A stretch of 64,000 nt of DNA from positions 1-64,000 of the IMG/VR virus record IMGVR_UViG_3300009431_000014. One strand, written 5' to 3'. A program made the translations under genes and the position numbers. Source of the stretch: a virus. Below the pieces are notes generated by a model. The model saw nothing but the letters and a program-made list of their open reading frames with translations, was not told where the DNA came from and ran no database searches. This document shows positions 60,534-64,000 of this stretch, in pieces. Each line of letters starts with the position of its first letter. Position 1 is the first letter of the stretch.

Positions 60534-60896
60534 ATGAGCGTTAAAGTCAATGTTAAGATACTTAAGCAAGAAGACATCGTCACCCTTAAGGGTCCTGTGA
60601 ACGCAACTGCAGGCACGGATCTTGAGCTCGAGTTTGAGACTCAGAAGACTGTGGATGAGTTGGTTGAATGGGGTTTGATCAAGGTTCTTGACAAAGCTCC
60701 TGAAGCTAAGAAGGAAGAGAAGGTTGAAGAGTCTAAGGAAGAATCCAAGCCCGAAGAGACTGAGCCGAAAGATGGTGAAGATCTTAGTAAGGAAGAGGAG
60801 AAGGAAGATGCTAAGGAATCGTCGAAAGAGGAATCTGAGCCCGCAGATGCAAAAGCATCTAAAGGCAGAGGAAAAAGAAGCAAAAAAGGCAAATAA
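60534..60896 (+). CDS. Small head protein with acidic/Lys-rich tail (120 aa)
   Basis: The first 55 residues form a beta/alpha unit (VKVNVKILKQEDIVTLKGP…TVDELVEWGLIKVL); the rest is a Lys/Glu low-complexity tail ending in KASKGRGKRSKKGK. ATG 60534 is behind AAAGGAGGAACAAA. Likely a minor head protein by position. Confidence 0.55.
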   Translation: MSVKVNVKILKQEDIVTLKGPVNATAGTDLELEFETQKTVDELVEWGLIKVLDKAPEAKKEEKVEESKEESKPEETEPKDGEDLSKEEEKEDAKESSKEESEPADAKASKGRGKRSKKGK

Positions 60897-60918
60897 GCCT
60901 AAGAAAAAAGGATAAGCT

Positions 60919-61608
60919 ATGACCAAGAATGAAATCGTAGATTGGATCAGGAATAACTATTTACCTATCCAATTAGCCACGGCTACGGAGACGATGGAAC
61001 AACATGTGGATACCACTATCCGTTATTGGAACACGCACTCTGCGTACTCTATCTTAAGGAATGTTGATGTGAGTTACACGGATAAGTTCAAGGAGGTTCC
61101 TACAGATATCAAGACAGTCGTGGAAGTGATGCCGAACGATTTCCAAGATGATTACTTCGCTAACCACCCAATGTATATCTTGCTCGGGTATGTAACGCTC
61201 GACAGGTTCACTCAGGACTTCATCTTGATCTCGAATACTTACGAAGCTTATCGGAGATTCCTGAACGCAGACTTCAAATGGAATTTTCAACGAACTGAAG
61301 ACCCAGCTGTTGGAGGCACAATCTATTTCCAGAACATCCCGAGAGCGGTCACTAAGATGACCATTAATGGGTTGAAAAGAATCTTACCTGAAGAGGATAT
61401 TAAAGATGAACATATCCTAGAATGGATTTTGGAATACTCTCGTGCGTTGGTTGAGATCAGTGAAGGTGTGATCTTAAGAAAATCAGGGATGATCGGTATT
61501 CAGAATGACGGTACTGATCTTGTACAGGAAGGTACGACTAAGGTAGATGCATTACAAGAACGCCTACGCCAAGAGGCGAGATGGGCAGTTCTAGCGACGA
61601 GGATTTGA
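60919..61608 (+). CDS. Probable head-completion or neck protein (229 aa)
   Basis: Alpha/beta protein beginning with a helix (KNEIVDWIRNNYLPI), then VDVSYTDKFKEVPTDIKTVVEVMP. Its position just after the capsid gene fits a connector or neck component. No diagnostic motif, so this is inference. Confidence 0.5.
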   Translation: MTKNEIVDWIRNNYLPIQLATATETMEQHVDTTIRYWNTHSAYSILRNVDVSYTDKFKEVPTDIKTVVEVMPNDFQDDYFANHPMYILLGYVTLDRFTQDFILISNTYEAYRRFLNADFKWNFQRTEDPAVGGTIYFQNIPRAVTKMTINGLKRILPEEDIKDEHILEWILEYSRALVEISEGVILRKSGMIGIQNDGTDLVQEGTTKVDALQERLRQEARWAVLATRI

Positions 61609-61610
61609 TA

Positions 61611-62285
61611 ATGGATATATTCGATAGAGCGAATATGGCAACTGTAATCAATGAGGAACCTACTCCAGATATCCTCAGAAAGCAGAAGTCTATCTATCGG
61701 TTATTCCCAGAGTTCGACGATCGAGTTGATCAAGTAGCCCATGCTGGTGGGGTGAAGCTCAAGAATCAGGAGAAAGGACTCTGGATATTCGAGGTCGCAT
61801 CAGCGTCCCAATCAGGAAAGCGTTATACGGTGAATCTTGAATGGGCGGATCTCGAAGATAAGATTAAACAGTACGGCAGAGACAGAAGGTTGTGGAAGAA
61901 AGATAAGAAGAGTGTTGATCTGAACAAACTAGCTGCAGCTTTGATTGATGACACTGATATGAAGATCAGTTGCTCTTGCCCAGCGTTTTTATATTGGGGT
62001 GGAAAATATATTGCTACAAAGAGAAGGTCGGTCTACAAAGACCGAGAGTTACGGAGACCGAAGGTAAGAAATCCCAAAGAGTATGGGATGCTCTGTAAAC
62101 ATCTCCAACTGGTCTTTGATGTGTTACCGATGTATCGTAGTACTTTAGCGAGTCATCTAAAACGATACTACGGGAGTGAGTTAAAGAAGGTTGAGCGACA
62201 GGTACAGAAAGATATTAAGGGATACAAGAAGGGTGCGGAGTTCTTAGCTAAACGTCAGAAGGATCAAAAGGATGAAGATGAATAG
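61611..62285 (+). CDS. SWIM-type zinc-finger protein (224 aa)
   Basis: ISCSCPAFLYWGG…YGMLCKHLQLVFDVLP fits the CxC-x(n)-CxH SWIM zinc motif, used for DNA or protein binding. The C-terminus is a basic helix. ATG 61611 is chosen over ATG 61581, which lies inside the previous gene. Confidence 0.6.
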   Translation: MDIFDRANMATVINEEPTPDILRKQKSIYRLFPEFDDRVDQVAHAGGVKLKNQEKGLWIFEVASASQSGKRYTVNLEWADLEDKIKQYGRDRRLWKKDKKSVDLNKLAAALIDDTDMKISCSCPAFLYWGGKYIATKRRSVYKDRELRRPKVRNPKEYGMLCKHLQLVFDVLPMYRSTLASHLKRYYGSELKKVERQVQKDIKGYKKGAEFLAKRQKDQKDEDE

Positions 62286-62787
62286 ATTCTTAAAAGTGCT
62301 TATAATCGTGGCGGTGGTTTTCTCTTCAGCAGGAGTTATTCAAGCTAAGGATTACCCTCAAGAATATGAGGTTATGGAGTTACTCAAGATCGTTGACGGA
62401 GATACAGTAGATGTCCGATTAGACTTGGGATTCCAGATTTACCATGATATCCGAGTGCGGATGAACGGAATTAATACTCCAGAATCTCGTACGACAGATC
62501 TTAAAGAGAAGTATCTAGGATATCAGGCAAAAGATTTGACTAAACAATTTTTAGAATCCTCAGAAGTTATTATCCTGAAGATAGATGGTTTTGGAAAATA
62601 CGGGAGAGCTCTTGGGGATTTTTCTAATGAGAAGGGGGAGCGTCTTAATCAGCAGTTGATTGATGCAGGTCTGGCTTTAGAATACCACGGCGAAGGTAGA
62701 TCAACTTGGTGGGAGATGGTGGAGAAAAGTGATAATCAAGCAGCGAAAGATAAAGCAGTTACAGCAGTTAATTGGGAGTACAAATGA
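62278..62787 (+). CDS. Secreted thermonuclease-like protein (169 aa)
   Basis: A Sec-type signal (MNRFLKVLIIVAVVFSSAGVIQA) precedes a staphylococcal-nuclease fold: VDGDTVDVRLDLG, RVRMNGINTPESR and GKYGRALG supply the Arg, Glu, Arg catalytic set and calcium-binding Asp residues. It cuts DNA or RNA, presumably outside the cytoplasm. ATG 62278 is better spaced from AAAGG than ATG 62272. Confidence 0.8.
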   Translation: MNRFLKVLIIVAVVFSSAGVIQAKDYPQEYEVMELLKIVDGDTVDVRLDLGFQIYHDIRVRMNGINTPESRTTDLKEKYLGYQAKDLTKQFLESSEVIILKIDGFGKYGRALGDFSNEKGERLNQQLIDAGLALEYHGEGRSTWWEMVEKSDNQAAKDKAVTAVNWEYK

Positions 62788-63476
62788 GTGAATTATTCAA
62801 TAAATTAAATAACGCGACCACAAGTGGCGATATTGCTTACGCTCGAGGAGAGCTCAAGAATGCTCCTCTCAAGAAGAAAAAGAAGAAGCCTAAGCACATG
62901 ACAGAACAAGAGCTCCAGGAGGAAACTCAAGCTCAAGTTGATAGTGCAAAGCGTGATGTAACTCAAGCATTAAGGGAAGTAGTAAACTCAAGCAAGCTCA
63001 CTGATAAAGATTACACCACAATGTTCCCAGCTCACCGAGTGATGAAGATTGATGAGGCAATGATAAGTAAGCCGATGACTCAAAAAGATTATGCCCGAAT
63101 CGAGAAGAATTTGCCAGAGGATCTCGGTGAATTACAGATGATAACAACGGCAATCCGTGATGGAGAGCCTTTAAATAAATTCGAAGCGTTCGATAAAAAA
63201 GATAAGTTCTTATACGGTGTGAGAGTATTCGCAAGATTTGAGAAACAGAATCTCGTATACGAAGGACTCATAGATTTTAGTTACACACCGAAAGAATACA
63301 TCTATACCAATTCAATTGATGTACTTGAAGCGGTTGCAGATGGTATGAAGCGAGTGAAGGTAAGCGGTAAATATATCTATCCACAGGGATCTTTATTCGA
63401 TCCAGGTACTTATAAAGAATTGATTGAGATAATCAGGAGGAAACATGATGAACTTGCTGGAGTCAAAAAAGCTTAA
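62784..63476 (+). CDS. Hypothetical protein (230 aa)
   Basis: Starts MSELFNKLNNATTSGD, loosely like the tag at 48857. A Lys run follows (KKKKKKPKH), then an alpha/beta domain (KFLYGVRVFARFEKQNLVYEGLIDF). ATGA overlap. No family was recognised. Confidence 0.5.
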   Translation: MSELFNKLNNATTSGDIAYARGELKNAPLKKKKKKPKHMTEQELQEETQAQVDSAKRDVTQALREVVNSSKLTDKDYTTMFPAHRVMKIDEAMISKPMTQKDYARIEKNLPEDLGELQMITTAIRDGEPLNKFEAFDKKDKFLYGVRVFARFEKQNLVYEGLIDFSYTPKEYIYTNSIDVLEAVADGMKRVKVSGKYIYPQGSLFDPGTYKELIEIIRRKHDELAGVKKA

Positions 63477-63870
63477 TACTTACAAAAGACTGCTCTCGGT
63501 CTTTTCAGAGTTCGTGGACAAGAATCCAGGTACGGGGTTGAGTAATGTTTATGCGAAGATCTTGTCTTGTGGAGTCAAATGCTTGCCTAAGGATAAGCGA
63601 GCAATGGAGATCCTGAACTCTGTGATTTTTAACAAGACAGTCTCGCAGACGGTACAAGAACTAATGAATACAGCTTTGACCGATTTACCAGTGACAGTTC
63701 GTCCTGTGTATAAGAAGGGGAACTTTAAGTTAACAGCTTTCTACAACAAAGCTGGGAAGAATCTTAATAAGGTAATGGATCTCCTCCACCTGGATAAGGA
63801 GACTGGCGGTGTCTGGGCAGACGAAGGTGGAGAACAGGTTGATTTAATCGAACTCGATAAGGAGGCATAA
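63445..63870 (+). CDS. Hypothetical protein (141 aa)
   Basis: Start behind CAGGAGGAAAC; overlaps the previous gene by 32 bases. Helical N-terminal half. No family was recognised; probably a head or neck component by position. Confidence 0.5.
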   Translation: MMNLLESKKLNTYKRLLSVFSEFVDKNPGTGLSNVYAKILSCGVKCLPKDKRAMEILNSVIFNKTVSQTVQELMNTALTDLPVTVRPVYKKGNFKLTAFYNKAGKNLNKVMDLLHLDKETGGVWADEGGEQVDLIELDKEA

Positions 63871-63871
63871 A

Positions 63872-64000
63872 ATGTTAGAACGCAGAGTTGGGGACAATTT
63901 CCTTTCAAATCTGATGGGGAAACTAAAGAAGGTTGAGTTGAACGCTGTTACGTTCGAACAGCAAGAAGAGCGTCAACAGAAACCTACGGGTGAAGATGAT
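63872..64000 (+). CDS. Hypothetical protein, 3' end outside window
   Basis: ATG 63872 behind AAGGAGG (63859-63865) and open to the last base: MLERRVGDNFLSNLMGKL… The first 43 residues show a helix; not identified. Confidence 0.5.
   Translation, partial: MLERRVGDNFLSNLMGKLKKVELNAVTFEQQEERQQKPTGEDD

Overview
The window is a stretch of a large, lytic-type double-stranded DNA bacteriophage genome. About 105 tightly packed genes are all on the + strand, with ATGA or TAATG overlaps, AGGAGG-type ribosome binding sites, G+C in the low forties by eye, no rRNA or canonical tRNA gene, and no host-like operon. The head genes (large terminase, gp20-like portal, gp21-like protease, gp23-like capsid protein) and several replication genes (UvsW-, gp46/47-, UvsX- and gp32-like) place it among distant relatives of T4. 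The replicative polymerase, however, is family A, and there is a DnaG-type primase and a DnaB-type helicase. The host cannot be named. One sigma70-type promoter shows only that host RNA polymerase probably reads it. The window stops before the tail genes.

Layout. (1) 1-15.8 kb: SF2 helicase, GIY-YIG endonuclease, DnaB-like helicase, three methyltransferases, primase, a GT-B glycosyltransferase with a PIG-L deacetylase, DNA ligase, a DUF932-like protein and a second GIY-YIG protein. It ends at a strong terminator (15844-15885). (2) 16-22.9 kb: a sigma70-type promoter (15977-16005) and a sigma-like factor, many small zinc-binding or membrane proteins, and nucleotide genes (HD hydrolases, nucleoside deoxyribosyltransferase, DUF1599-like, divergent ThyX). 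(3) 22.9-33.6 kb: replication and recombination block (UDG-PolA fusion, UvsY-like, SSB, RecA/UvsX, 5' exonuclease, SbcD, SbcC, cold-shock protein, RuvC-like resolvase, second sigma-like factor). (4) 33.7-44.3 kb: accessory genes (Mor-like regulator, epimerase, DapB, phosphatase, DUF5679, GroES-like) and most of the unusual non-coding structure. (5) 44.4-64 kb: head module: terminase, portal, a run of proteins sharing an N-terminal tag, an 838-residue acidic protein, a fused protease-scaffold, capsid protein and probable neck or completion proteins.

Main observations. Two non-coding arrays (39976-40050 and 40358-40432) each consist of exactly 15 pentamers, every one beginning G followed by T or C with the other three bases free. 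They lie in the leaders of two neighbouring genes of unknown function. Consecutive genes between portal and protease share an N-terminal tag of the form MNKMLKRLQE. Its Leu-x-Glu at residues 8-10 matches the T4 prohead-protease site, which suggests a set of capsid-targeted internal proteins. The capsid protein has a matching site (Leu-Ser-Glu, residues 72-74). A nested-stem RNA candidate lies at 41497-41608. An 18-22 base motif of the type CGTTTAGTTGGTTGAAGG recurs about ten times just before start codons, like the start-associated sequences of some mycobacteriophages.

Limits: calls were made by eye from sequence, without database searches. Functions named as '-like' rest on visible motifs and gene order. 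Many small genes are real by packing and ribosome binding sites but have no recognised function.
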